A stretch of DNA of 58,373 nucleotides from Chitinophagaceae bacterium (GTDB lineage Bacteria; Bacteroidota; Bacteroidia; Chitinophagales; Chitinophagaceae): contig CANGOX010000011.1 of NCBI GenBank assembly GCA_947455605.1, positions 1 through 58,373 of the forward strand, given 5' to 3'. The position numbers were made by a program, and so were the translations under genes. The notes under the pieces were generated by a model. That model saw only the letters and a list, made by a program, of their open reading frames with translations, was not told where the DNA came from and ran no database searches. Shown here in pieces: positions 31,090 through 38,988 of the stretch (position 1 is its first letter; each line of letters starts with the position of its first letter).

Positions 31090-33588
31090 TTATTTCAAGA
31101 GCTCATCAATCCGTTTAATCTGATACCCTTCTTTCTTCAGATACACAATCAATTCATCCAGCCTGTTATACAATTTATCTTTCCGCCTGGTGTCTGTTCC
31201 GGCGTGTATTAAGAGGATCGCTCCGTTCAATCCATCTGCATTGGTTTCATTGAATTTTTTTATGGAAGCCATGATCTCTTCACTGCTTCGGTAAGATTTT
31301 CCCATTTCAGGATAAGTGTAATCTGCATTACTGGTAGTGCCGGGGGTGAAGCTGAAAAGTTTGTTCCAATTATTCACATTGATCCATCCGGCTGTTTCTT
31401 TATTCCACCATTCGTATGGGGGTATAAAAAATGATGTTCCGCTATTTTTTTTGATACCCAATTGCTCCATGACTTTCCTGTTCACAATCAGATCTTTCAC
31501 TAAAGAATCCTGCGAAACAAGAGTACTGTCGCGTTTAGTCCAGTCGCAATACAAAATATGTTTATCAGAATGCGGGCCCAATAAATTTTTTTGCTGATAC
31601 AATTTTTTTATGCCGGCTTGAAAATTTTTGTTGCGATAAAAATTTCCTGTAAAAAAGAAAGCTCCCTTTACGTTTTGTTTCTCAAGCGTTTTTGCAATGG
31701 ATGATAAACCATCTCCAAATTCATCCCCGGTAAACACGAGAGCCAGTTCTTTCTTTCGATAATCGCCACGAATAACCGCACCTTCCGATGTTTGATATAA
31801 GGGCTTTTCGGCCATCTTCTTAGCTTCCGCTTCTTTTGCTGCCAATAAATAGATCAAAGATGCGGTTCCATCCATCGTTGGCTCATTGGTACTGTAATCG
31901 CCATAATCATCATGGTAAACAGCCAGATCACTTTGAAAAGGTGCATACTCATCCTCATCCATCAGTTTGATCCCGATCAATCCTTTATAGATAGACGTAT
32001 ATACCGGGCCATCTACAAGTCCTCCATCAATTGGATAATTTTTAATGTGCGTGAATGCCGAATGCGGATCAACCGGTGTATCGCCATTGGCGGGTAATCC
32101 ATATACCATACTTGTGCCCCAAGGGTTGCAGCCAAAGAGCCAATCAAAATTGGCTTGTTCCAGTTGCGCATATCTTGTGTCTTTAGATGTATTTCGATAC
32201 CAGTAACTCGCAATGGCAAAAGAGGTAGTTAGATTATTACTGCACCAGATAAAAGGGATTGCCCGGTTAAAAGCATTAGCCCCAGCTTTGCTGGCAACTT
32301 TATTAATCACTGATGCACTTGTTGATTCTAATTCTGCATTATAATAATCAAACCCTCGTATCTGCTCCATCGCATAAATACCCAGGTTATTGAAAGGATA
32401 ATACTGGTAATGATGCGCCGTATCTTTTCCCATCCATTTGGCTACTGAGTCTTTTACCATGTATTGATAAAAATCCTTTTCGTATTTTTTCTCTTTTGTT
32501 AATCCATACAACTGTGCAGCCGCCAACTCCATATCATCTGCCCAATCACCTTCCGCATAGATATAAGGAGATACTACAGAAACCGTTTGTGCCACTCCCG
32601 GTTTATCAACTCCCAATTGATATGCACTCAAGGCTTTACGTTTCAGCAAATGTGCAAAAGCAGTATCCTTTTTTTGATAGATAGAAGAACCCAATGCAAA
32701 TGCACTCGCAAACTTTCCTGCAGTGGAAGCCGCACCCGTTGTTGCATTCACGAACTTCCCACGCTGCTGCGGTTTTCCTGAAACAAAATAAACAGGTCGC
32801 TCAAATCCTTTTCCGTAATAATTATCTTCTTTGGGTATGCGCATACCTCTATGATCGCGATCATCACCCAACTGGTTAAACAGCCAATCTGGTCGGGGAT
32901 GCATTTTCAATAACCAGCTCAACCCCCATTTGGCTTCATCCAGCACATCGGCCACACCATTCTTTCCTTCTAATCCATTCGCCTGTTTGGTGTCTGTAAA
33001 AACACCGGGGAAGTCTCTATAAGCAGCCAGCAGATGCCAGGTGGCATTGGCAGATGTGGTACTGTATTGCAGATAATCACTCGCATCATGCCAGCCACCG
33101 CTTACATCAATATGCGTGCTGTCCGGCATCGGTCCATACATGGTGTACCCATCATGTGTATGGCAACTATCTTTGAGATAAGGATTGAAACCACTTCGCT
33201 GCTGTCGCATATATTTCAAACAGAAATCCGCGGCACCTTTATAAACATCATTATCAATTACAAATACTGGCGAGCTTGTTTTTCCGGTACGTAAAAAATA
33301 TTTACCCGATCTGATAAAAGAAGAAAAATCCAACCGATAGGTTTCCGCAAAGGGTCCGTAGGCGCCAAACGCTTTTCCGGCTGCACGTTTATAGACTGTT
33401 TTTTGAGAAGCTGCATCCACCAGTTCAAATTCCGATAATTGGTTTTTTTCCTTACTGCACCAGATCGCTACTTTAATACCGGAAGGTGTATATCCGAGTT
33501 GATTGATCCGGATCCAGGTATTTTCCTGCGCAGATAAGATGGATGAAACAACCATTCCCAGAAGCCAACAAAAGACCTGTTTTTTCAT
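31090..33588 (-). CDS. Glycoside hydrolase family 9 fused to a polysaccharide deacetylase domain
   Basis: An 832-residue secreted protein. Signal peptide to about residue 21; Ig-like CelD_N domain about 22-110 (IRINQLGYTPSGIKVAIW); GH9 (alpha/alpha)6 domain about 115-590 with the catalytic Asp pair in GGWHDASDY (164-172) and the proton-donor Glu569 in TNEP; then a NodB-type deacetylase domain about 605-832 with FTGDEF, the metal site HSDKH (673-677), PPYEWWN and LLIHAGTD. I start at ATG 33588. The fusion suggests coupled removal of N-acetyl groups and chain hydrolysis, for example on chitin-like glycans, since GH9 includes exo-glucosaminidases; plain cellulase activity is possible too. Confidence 0.9.
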   Translation of the reverse strand: MKKQVFCWLLGMVVSSILSAQENTWIRINQLGYTPSGIKVAIWCSKEKNQLSEFELVDAASQKTVYKRAAGKAFGAYGPFAETYRLDFSSFIRSGKYFLRTGKTSSPVFVIDNDVYKGAADFCLKYMRQQRSGFNPYLKDSCHTHDGYTMYGPMPDSTHIDVSGGWHDASDYLQYSTTSANATWHLLAAYRDFPGVFTDTKQANGLEGKNGVADVLDEAKWGLSWLLKMHPRPDWLFNQLGDDRDHRGMRIPKEDNYYGKGFERPVYFVSGKPQQRGKFVNATTGAASTAGKFASAFALGSSIYQKKDTAFAHLLKRKALSAYQLGVDKPGVAQTVSVVSPYIYAEGDWADDMELAAAQLYGLTKEKKYEKDFYQYMVKDSVAKWMGKDTAHHYQYYPFNNLGIYAMEQIRGFDYYNAELESTSASVINKVASKAGANAFNRAIPFIWCSNNLTTSFAIASYWYRNTSKDTRYAQLEQANFDWLFGCNPWGTSMVYGLPANGDTPVDPHSAFTHIKNYPIDGGLVDGPVYTSIYKGLIGIKLMDEDEYAPFQSDLAVYHDDYGDYSTNEPTMDGTASLIYLLAAKEAEAKKMAEKPLYQTSEGAVIRGDYRKKELALVFTGDEFGDGLSSIAKTLEKQNVKGAFFFTGNFYRNKNFQAGIKKLYQQKNLLGPHSDKHILYCDWTKRDSTLVSQDSLVKDLIVNRKVMEQLGIKKNSGTSFFIPPYEWWNKETAGWINVNNWNKLFSFTPGTTSNADYTYPEMGKSYRSSEEIMASIKKFNETNADGLNGAILLIHAGTDTRRKDKLYNRLDELIVYLKKEGYQIKRIDELLK

Positions 33589-33675
33589 AGCAGCGAAATT
33601 GTTACTAAAGATACTACGCAGAACAGCTTGCCTCATCTTTTTGGTCTATTTTCGTTCCCTAATATTGTTTGCTTT

Positions 33676-34680
33676 ATGAAACTTGTTTCTTACCTCATTG
33701 AAGGACGCGATCAACTCGCTTTTTTAGTAGATGGTTTATTATTCGACTGCGATCTCCTGCATCCCGATCTGCCCAACAGCATGAATATGTTCTTACACTA
33801 TTGGGATGATATGTTTCCCATTGCCCAAAAAGTAGAAGCCGCCATTAAAAGCGGAAAGATCAGTATGGAACAGGGGATATCGATGGAAGAAAGTGAAGTA
33901 TTGGCACCTGTACCTTTTCCAACTTCCTGCAGGGATGGTTATGCTTTCAGACAGCATGTGGCAGCTGCCCGCAGAAACCGCAAAGTTGAGATGATTCCTG
34001 AATTTGATCAATATCCGATCTTCTATTTCACCAATCACCACAGCATACAAGGTCCCGGAGAGATCAAGTGTATGCCCGATCATTTTGAAAAACTGGATTT
34101 TGAACTGGAAGTGGCGATCGTTGTTTGTAAACAGGGAAGGAATATTCCGGCAGAAGAAGCCGATCAATATATTGGCGGATTAATGATCATGAATGATATG
34201 AGTGCCCGCAGATTACAGATGGAAGAAATGCTGCTCAATCTCGGACCCGCCAAAGGAAAAGATTTTGCAACAGTCATCGGCCCCTGCTTAGTTACTTTAG
34301 ACGAACTTGAACCTTATGAAGTTCCCTGCAAAGAAGGCCATACAGGCAAGAGCTGGAATTTACCGATGAGTTGTACTGTAAACGGCATCCAGGTTAGTAG
34401 TGGCAATGTAAACGAGATGGATTGGACCTTTGCCGAGATCCTCGAACGCTGCGCCTACGGCGCCGATATTCACCCCGGCGATGTGATCGGCAGCGGAACA
34501 GTGGGCACGGGTTGTTTTTTAGAATTGAATGGTACGGGGAAATTGAATGACGCAGATTATCAGGAGCAATGGCTGCAAGAAAATGATGTTGTTGAAATGG
34601 AAGTAGAGGGGTTGGGAAAACTCAGTAATACTATTGTTAAGGACGAAAGTGATTTTTCCATTTTGGCCAGGAAAAAATAG
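33676..34680 (+). CDS. Fumarylacetoacetate hydrolase family protein
   Basis: A 334-residue FAH-superfamily enzyme (C-C bond hydrolase, isomerase or decarboxylase of oxo acids). The core holds DFELEVAIVVCKQGRNI (metal-binding Glu residues), MIMNDMSARRLQ and GDVIGSGTVGTGCFLE, all characteristic of FahA/HpcE-like folds. I start at ATG 33676, which leaves an 87-bp divergent spacer to the GH9 gene. The exact substrate is unknown; aromatic-acid or sugar-acid degradation are the usual settings. No obvious operon partner. Confidence 0.88.
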   Translation: MKLVSYLIEGRDQLAFLVDGLLFDCDLLHPDLPNSMNMFLHYWDDMFPIAQKVEAAIKSGKISMEQGISMEESEVLAPVPFPTSCRDGYAFRQHVAAARRNRKVEMIPEFDQYPIFYFTNHHSIQGPGEIKCMPDHFEKLDFELEVAIVVCKQGRNIPAEEADQYIGGLMIMNDMSARRLQMEEMLLNLGPAKGKDFATVIGPCLVTLDELEPYEVPCKEGHTGKSWNLPMSCTVNGIQVSSGNVNEMDWTFAEILERCAYGADIHPGDVIGSGTVGTGCFLELNGTGKLNDADYQEQWLQENDVVEMEVEGLGKLSNTIVKDESDFSILARKK

Positions 34681-34753
34681 TGTTTTCACAGTTTTTTTTA
34701 AGTATAAATACGCTCTGGGAGAATGAGTTGAAAACATAAGTTTGTTGAAAGAT

Positions 34754-35202
34754 TTGCGAATTAGCGAATTGCGGATTAGCGAATTATTTAAACGAACAAA
34801 TGCCTAGCTATTTATCTTTTACCGAATTGCCTTTATGGAAGGATGCGGTTGATTTTGCAGCAGAGGTATATATTTTTTGTGAGCAAGGTAAATTGAAAAC
34901 TGATTTCAGGATGAAAGACCAATTAAGAGCTGCAGCTTCATCAATATCTAATAATATTGCTGAGGGTTTTGAATATGGAAATAATAAAGTATTTATCCGG
35001 TTTCTTACCTATTCTAAAGGTTCTGCAGGGGAAGTCTTTAATCAATTTACCATTCTCAACAAAGCTGAAATGATAGATAAAGAATCGTATGAATATTTTA
35101 GCAAAAGATCTCAACAGCTGGGTAAGAAGATTGGTGGTTTTATAAAATATCTCAAAGAAAACATAAAATAATCCGCTAATCCGCAATCCGCCAATCCGTT
35201 AA
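34754..35202. repeat. Word palindrome (GCGGATTAGCG) enclosing the four-helix-bundle gene
   Basis: Left arm 34754-34789 and right arm 35165-35202 are built of GCG(A/G)ATT(A/G) words and pair in inverted orientation, with 18 of 19 bases matching in the inner part. The left arm ends 10 bases before the ATG at 34800, and the right arm begins at the stop codon TAA (35169-35171). The same word occurs without a gene at 42319-42404, 43049-43350 and 49441-49490. Confidence 0.8.
34800..35171 (+). CDS. Four-helix-bundle protein (23S rRNA intervening-sequence / Avd-like family)
   Basis: A 123-residue protein of the TIGR02436 / S23 family: LPLWKDAVDFAAEVY in helix 1, FRMKDQLRAAASSISNNIAEGFE in helix 2 (QLRRAA.SI..NIAEG is the hallmark), FLTYSKGSAGEVFNQFTI in helix 3 and a Lys-rich helix 4. 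Relatives lie in rRNA intervening sequences and resemble the Avd accessory protein of diversity-generating retroelements; they form pentamers that bind nucleic acid. No reverse transcriptase or rRNA is nearby. The gene fills exactly the loop of a large word palindrome, which suggests that the protein and repeat form one element. Confidence 0.9.
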   Translation: MPSYLSFTELPLWKDAVDFAAEVYIFCEQGKLKTDFRMKDQLRAAASSISNNIAEGFEYGNNKVFIRFLTYSKGSAGEVFNQFTILNKAEMIDKESYEYFSKRSQQLGKKIGGFIKYLKENIK

Positions 35203-35206
35203 TAAC

Positions 35207-36094
35207 ATGCTTTTAGACTTCTCCCAAATATCAACCCTCGAAAAACAACAATGGCTAAACAACGCCATTGCCCCAAGGCCTATCTGTTTTGCCAGTACGA
35301 TAGATAAGGAAGGTAATGTGAACTTAAGCCCGTTTAGTTTTTTCAACGTCTTCAGCTCCAACCCACCCATTGTTATTTTTTCGCCGGCAAGAAGAGGAAG
35401 AGACAATACCACAAAGCACACGCTCGACAATGTGCTCGAAGTACCGGAATGTGTGATCAATATGGTAGACTATGCAATGGTGCAGCAAACCAGTCTTTCC
35501 AGTTGCGAGTTTCCAAAGGGGGTAGATGAATTTATCAAAGCAGGTTTTACCAAAGAAGCGTCAACAATGGTAAAGCCTCCGATGGTAAAAGAGGCTAAAA
35601 TAAAATTAGAGTGCCGGGTGAATGAGGTAAAAAGTTTGGGTGAAGAAGGTGGTGCCGGACAACTCGTAATTGCAGAAATACTTTGCATGCATGTAGCGGA
35701 AAGTATCTTAGGCAACGACGGAAAAATAGATCCGCACAAATTACATTTAGTGGCCAGGCTGGGTGGCGACTGGTATTGTAAAGTAGATGAAACCAATCTT
35801 TTCCGCGTGGAAAAACCCAATACACAACTCGGCATTGGCGTAGATGCTTTACCCGAAGGCATCCGCAACAGCCAACTGTTAACCGGTAACCATTTAGGCC
35901 TCTTAGCCAATGTACCCGAACTGCCAACCATCAATCCTGCATTTAGTGATGATCGACTGAAAAACATCATTCAATACTATTCTATCAGTCCTGCAGAAAT
36001 GGAGAAGGAATTACATATTTATGCCGCTGAATTATTGAATGCCGGAAAAGTATCCGATGCCTGGCAGATCTTATTGTCTGGGGAAAATATATAG
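35207..36094 (+). CDS. Flavin reductase-like FMN-binding protein
   Basis: A 295-residue protein with the flavin reductase-like split-barrel domain (about 1-200): NAIAPRPICFASTIDKEGNVNLSPFSFFNVFSSNPPIVIFSP-like opening and ECRVNEVKSLGE. Such proteins bind FMN and reduce flavin or act as flavoprotein subunits. The helical C-terminal addition (about 215-295, ending YAAELLNAGKVSDAWQILLS) is characteristic of a Bacteroidota/proteobacterial subgroup of unknown substrate. It starts 4 bases after the right arm of the four-helix-bundle palindrome, so it may be read from a promoter within or before that element. Confidence 0.88.
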   Translation: MLLDFSQISTLEKQQWLNNAIAPRPICFASTIDKEGNVNLSPFSFFNVFSSNPPIVIFSPARRGRDNTTKHTLDNVLEVPECVINMVDYAMVQQTSLSSCEFPKGVDEFIKAGFTKEASTMVKPPMVKEAKIKLECRVNEVKSLGEEGGAGQLVIAEILCMHVAESILGNDGKIDPHKLHLVARLGGDWYCKVDETNLFRVEKPNTQLGIGVDALPEGIRNSQLLTGNHLGLLANVPELPTINPAFSDDRLKNIIQYYSISPAEMEKELHIYAAELLNAGKVSDAWQILLSGENI

Positions 36095-36173
36095 AGGGTA
36101 GTGTTGTTAGTGTTTAGGATTTTTTTAGGGTGTTTGGTTTATACCTCATGCTATTCAACCACTCCGCCCTTCT

Positions 36174-36288
36174 CCCGGCTTAGCCGGAACGCTTGGGCAC
36201 CCCTCCTACTGCGCAGGAGGGGAAAACTTAGCGGTTTCATTCCCGCCGTTCAATTTCCCAATTTCCCAATTCCAAAATTTCCCAATCC
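36174..36288. repeat. Hairpin cluster and tandem CAATTTCCC words between convergent genes
   Basis: CCCGGCTTAGCCGGA (36174-36188), a perfect 8-bp hairpin CCCCTCCT / AGGAGGGG (36200-36207, 36215-36222) and tandem CAATTTCCCAATTCC words (36250-36287). The last word ends one base before the SDR stop codon. Confidence 0.7.
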
Positions 36289-36987
36289 TCACAGGTCTCC
36301 CAACAACGGCCGCATAATCATATCTTCCACTACAGCCTGAGGAGATAACTGCGAAGCAGCAAAGACCATTTTAGCAATATCAGCCGCTTCCATGATGCGT
36401 TTGGGATCTATCTCAAAACCATCCCAGCTGGCACTTAGGGTGGCACCCGGACAAACAGCCGTTACTTTCACACCATGTGGTTTCATTTCTTCACGCAGGT
36501 TTTTGCTGAAACCGAGTAAGGCAAATTTGCTGATGCTGTAACTGCCACCGTTAGGATAAGCATGTAAAGAAGCAATGGAACAGATATTAAACACATGACC
36601 GGATCTGGCTTCTATCATGGATGGCAATAGAACCTGTGTAAGATGATAGGCGCTATAGAGATTTGTTTCCATCATTTGTTCTAACACACCCTCTGCTTCA
36701 TTATGAATGCTGCCGGGAATGAATTGTCCTGCATTGTTCACCAATATATCCGGAACACCAAACCCCAAACACCAAACCCCAAACGCTTTCACCTGCTCTT
36801 TATTACTCATATCCACTACCCTTGCCTTAACCTTGCATTGCGGATAATTTGTTTGCAGAAAAGCCACGGTATCATACAATGCTGTTTCGCCACGGCTGCA
36901 GATGATCAGAGTATGTCCGGCAGCGGCAAACTGTTCTGCGATTGCTCTGCCAATTCCTTTGGATGCTCCGGTGATAATGATATTCAT
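36289..36987 (-). CDS. Short-chain dehydrogenase/reductase
   Basis: A 232-residue classical SDR oxidoreductase. NAD(P) site TGASKGIG (6-13), structural NNAG (84-87), catalytic Ser140 (CSIAS region), Tyr150 and Lys154 (YSISK). The segment FGVWCLGFGV (69-78), just before beta-4, is encoded by a perfect tandem duplication of a 14-bp word (36756-36783) that belongs to an intergenic word family, yet the frame is kept and the length matches other SDRs. I start at ATG 36987. The substrate is unknown. The divergent spacer to yjjG consists of another word palindrome. Confidence 0.9.
   Translation of the reverse strand: MNIIITGASKGIGRAIAEQFAAAGHTLIICSRGETALYDTVAFLQTNYPQCKVKARVVDMSNKEQVKAFGVWCLGFGVPDILVNNAGQFIPGSIHNEAEGVLEQMMETNLYSAYHLTQVLLPSMIEARSGHVFNICSIASLHAYPNGGSYSISKFALLGFSKNLREEMKPHGVKVTAVCPGATLSASWDGFEIDPKRIMEAADIAKMVFAASQLSPQAVVEDMIMRPLLGDL
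36756..36783. repeat. Perfect 2 x 14 bp tandem word inside a coding sequence
   Basis: CACCAAACCCCAAA occurs twice in direct succession (36756-36769, 36770-36783) in the SDR gene. The same word type builds the intergenic palindrome at 52215-52276. Confidence 0.85.
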
Positions 36988-36988
36988 A

Positions 36989-37063
36989 AGTACGAAGTTA
37001 GAGCTACGAAGTACGAACATTTTTGTTAATCAATTTCGTACTTCATTCTTCGTAGTTCGTACT
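36989..37063. repeat. Word palindrome (AGTACGAAGTACGAA) filling a divergent promoter region
   Basis: Arms 36989-37017 and 37035-37063 are 29 bases each; the outer 8 and inner 10 bases pair perfectly. It occupies almost all of the 83-bp space between the start codons of SDR (36987, minus) and YjjG (37071, plus). A one-sided copy of the word lies upstream of cdsA (39860-39890). Confidence 0.8.
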
Positions 37064-37070
37064 TTGCAGC

Positions 37071-37766
37071 ATGAAGTACAGACATTTGTTTTTTGACCTC
37101 GATCACACACTCTGGGATTTTGAGACCAATGCCAAACAAACCCTTACCCAGCTTTTTGAGAGTAATGACCTTCAATCGAAAGGTGTTCCCGATTTTGATC
37201 AGTTCTTTGAACGATACAGCTATCATAACCACCGCCTCTGGGACCGCTATACCAAAGGTTTTATAAAACAGGATGAACTGAGATGGAAGCGTATGTGGCT
37301 GGCGCTGCTCGATTTTAAACTGGCAGATGAACCTTTGGCAAGAGACCTGGGTGTTCAGTTTCTGGATCTACTGCCCACCAGGAAAACCCTTTTTCCTTAT
37401 ACCGTTGAAATATTGCAATACCTGCAGGATAAGAACTATAAGATGCATTTAGTAACCAATGGTTTTGAAAAAGTGCAGTATGGCAAAATTCAGCATGCAA
37501 AGATCGACCCCTTCTTTGATCAGGTGATCACTTCCGAAGCCAGTGGCAGCCTCAAACCCAATAAAGAAATATTTGATTACGCTTTAAGCAAAGCCGGCGC
37601 CACACCCGAAGAAAGTATCATGATCGGCGATAACCTGGATGCAGATATACAGGGCGGTATCAATGCAGGATTAGATACCATTTTTGTGAACCATCTCAAT
37701 GTGGTACCTACAGTGCAGGCCACATATGTGGTGTATCATTTAAAAGAACTAGAGAACATCTTTTAA
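37071..37766 (+). CDS. yjjG: YjjG-type noncanonical pyrimidine nucleotidase (HAD superfamily)
   Basis: A 231-residue HAD phosphatase: motif I FFDLDHTLWDF (nucleophile Asp9 and acid Asp11), motif II VTNG (about 124-127), motif III with Lys in SLKPNKEIF and motif IV IGDNLDADIQG. The cap domain and the DLDHTLWDFETN opening fit YjjG, which dephosphorylates non-canonical and mutagenic dUMP/dTMP-like nucleotides in house-cleaning. Soluble, cytoplasmic. Even its first codons (ATGAAGTAC) resemble the word repeat that fills the upstream spacer. Confidence 0.92.
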   Translation: MKYRHLFFDLDHTLWDFETNAKQTLTQLFESNDLQSKGVPDFDQFFERYSYHNHRLWDRYTKGFIKQDELRWKRMWLALLDFKLADEPLARDLGVQFLDLLPTRKTLFPYTVEILQYLQDKNYKMHLVTNGFEKVQYGKIQHAKIDPFFDQVITSEASGSLKPNKEIFDYALSKAGATPEESIMIGDNLDADIQGGINAGLDTIFVNHLNVVPTVQATYVVYHLKELENIF

Positions 37767-37772
37767 CAAACC

Positions 37773-37885
37773 CGTCATTTCGACCCTGAAGAATGAGGGG
37801 GAGAAATTTTTTGAGGTAACCCTTGTTTTCATTGGAAAGATTTCTCCTTCCCGTCTGTGCGGGATCCCTCCACTTAGAAATAACG
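37773..37885. repeat. Palindromic element (CGTCATTTCGACC...GGAGAAAT type), second copy
   Basis: Modules CCCTGAAGAATGAGG, GGAGAAAT / ATTTCTCC (37800-37807, 37840-37847), a CCCGTCTGTGCGGG hairpin (about 37850-37863) and a terminal AGAAATAACG match the element at 19409-19500 with divergence. It starts six bases after the yjjG stop. Confidence 0.75.
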
Positions 37886-37890
37886 TACTT

Positions 37891-37920
37891 ACATAAAAAA
37901 GCCCCGCAAAAGCAGGGCTT
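37891..37920 (-). terminator. Intrinsic terminator of the Cys-rich peptide gene
   Basis: On the minus strand AAGCCC...GGGCTT (37899-37904 / 37915-37920) is followed by a run of T (A-run 37895-37900 on the plus strand). It lies 20 bases after the stop at 37941. Confidence 0.8.
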
Positions 37921-37940
37921 ATATTTCATTTTAAAAAGAA

Positions 37941-38141
37941 CTACGCTTTTTTAGCGCCTGCTTTTGCTGTTGTTTTTGTTTCAGCTTTCGCATCTTTCTT
38001 TTCGTCTTTGCAATTCATTTTGCATTCTTTGCTGTCTTTGCAGCAATCTTTGCCTTTTCCGCATTTCTTACCATCACCATGTGCAAATGCAAAACCTGTA
38101 AACAGGAAGGCAGCTGTAGCTAAGAGGAATACTTTTTTCAT
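37941..38141 (-). CDS. Small exported Cys/Lys-rich peptide, putative metal binder
   Basis: A 66-residue protein: signal peptide to about residue 20 (TGFAFA), then HGDGKKCGKGKDCCKDSKECKMNC with one His (21) and five Cys (27, 33, 34, 40, 44), and an unstructured Lys/Ala tail. The composition suggests a periplasmic metal-buffering or metal-chaperone peptide, but I know no named family for it. It has its own terminator and no operon partner. An acid-shock-like or merely structural role cannot be excluded. Confidence 0.7.
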   Translation of the reverse strand: MKKVFLLATAAFLFTGFAFAHGDGKKCGKGKDCCKDSKECKMNCKDEKKDAKAETKTTAKAGAKKA

Positions 38142-38235
38142 ACTGATTGTTTTTTGTGGTTTGTTCCCTACTAAAATAGAACAATTCCAGCGTTATTCCT
38201 GTTCCGCTCTGTTAAAATACGACTTGTGGCGGGTA

Positions 38236-38892
38236 TTACCAGCTGGCCAATACGGTTACACCGCCTTTTACCACCTGGTTCAGGTTTACGTTAATCTTGG
38301 CATGCAGGGGCAATAATACGTCTACACGGCTGCCAAATTTGATGAATCCATATTCATCGCACTGGTTTACCTGTTCGCCTACCTTGGTATAATTACAGAT
38401 CCTTTTGGCTAAAGCGCCGGCTATCTGTTTGTATAAGATCTCTCCATGGGCGTTGCGGGTTACTACGCTCCATCTTTCATTTTCGGTGGATGATTTCGGA
38501 TGCCAGGCCACCAGGTACTTGCCTTTATGGTATTGGTTGTATACCACTTCACCACTCATGGGGTTGCGGTTAACGTGTACGTTGGCCGGACTCATGAAAA
38601 TACTTACCTGAATACGTTTGTCTTTGAAGTACTCTACCTCCGTTACCTCTTCGATCACCACTACCTTACCATCTGCCGGGCAGATGATCTGGTTATCATT
38701 AATGGTTAACTGACGGTTGGGGATCCGGAAGAAAGAAATGATGAACAGGAACAGCCCCAATGTGATCACAAATAAAGCCATTGCCAGCCAGGGCAATGAG
38801 GCACTTAAAAATGCAAAAGAAACCACATTGAACAAACCGAATAATAATGCGGTAATAGCAATGGTCTTATATCCTTCTCTGTGAATGGTCAT
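38236..38892 (-). CDS. psd: Phosphatidylserine decarboxylase
   Basis: A 218-residue archaeal/Bacteroidota-type PSD-A protein with two N-terminal membrane helices (about 11-55). The domain shows CPADGKVVVIEE, SIFMSPANVHVNRNP (catalytic His) and the self-cleavage site FIKFGSRVDV (Gly187-Ser188), where the Ser becomes the pyruvoyl cofactor. It converts phosphatidylserine to phosphatidylethanolamine. I start at ATG 38892 (MTIHREGYK). The cdsA gene lies 96 bases upstream on the same strand, which makes a phospholipid pair. Confidence 0.95.
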   Translation of the reverse strand: MTIHREGYKTIAITALLFGLFNVVSFAFLSASLPWLAMALFVITLGLFLFIISFFRIPNRQLTINDNQIICPADGKVVVIEEVTEVEYFKDKRIQVSIFMSPANVHVNRNPMSGEVVYNQYHKGKYLVAWHPKSSTENERWSVVTRNAHGEILYKQIAGALAKRICNYTKVGEQVNQCDEYGFIKFGSRVDVLLPLHAKINVNLNQVVKGGVTVLASW

Positions 38893-38988
38893 GGTACTGA
38901 TTTGAACAGCAAATGTAAATCGGAATGTTGAGAAAGCGATACCCTGATTTAAGGGAAATGTTTCACGCAAAGGCGCAAGGGCGCTGTT

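Noticed and set aside
34800..35171. Diversity-generating retroelement (Avd-like protein)
   Set aside because: No reverse transcriptase, template repeat or variable target gene is seen nearby, so only the four-helix fold is shared.
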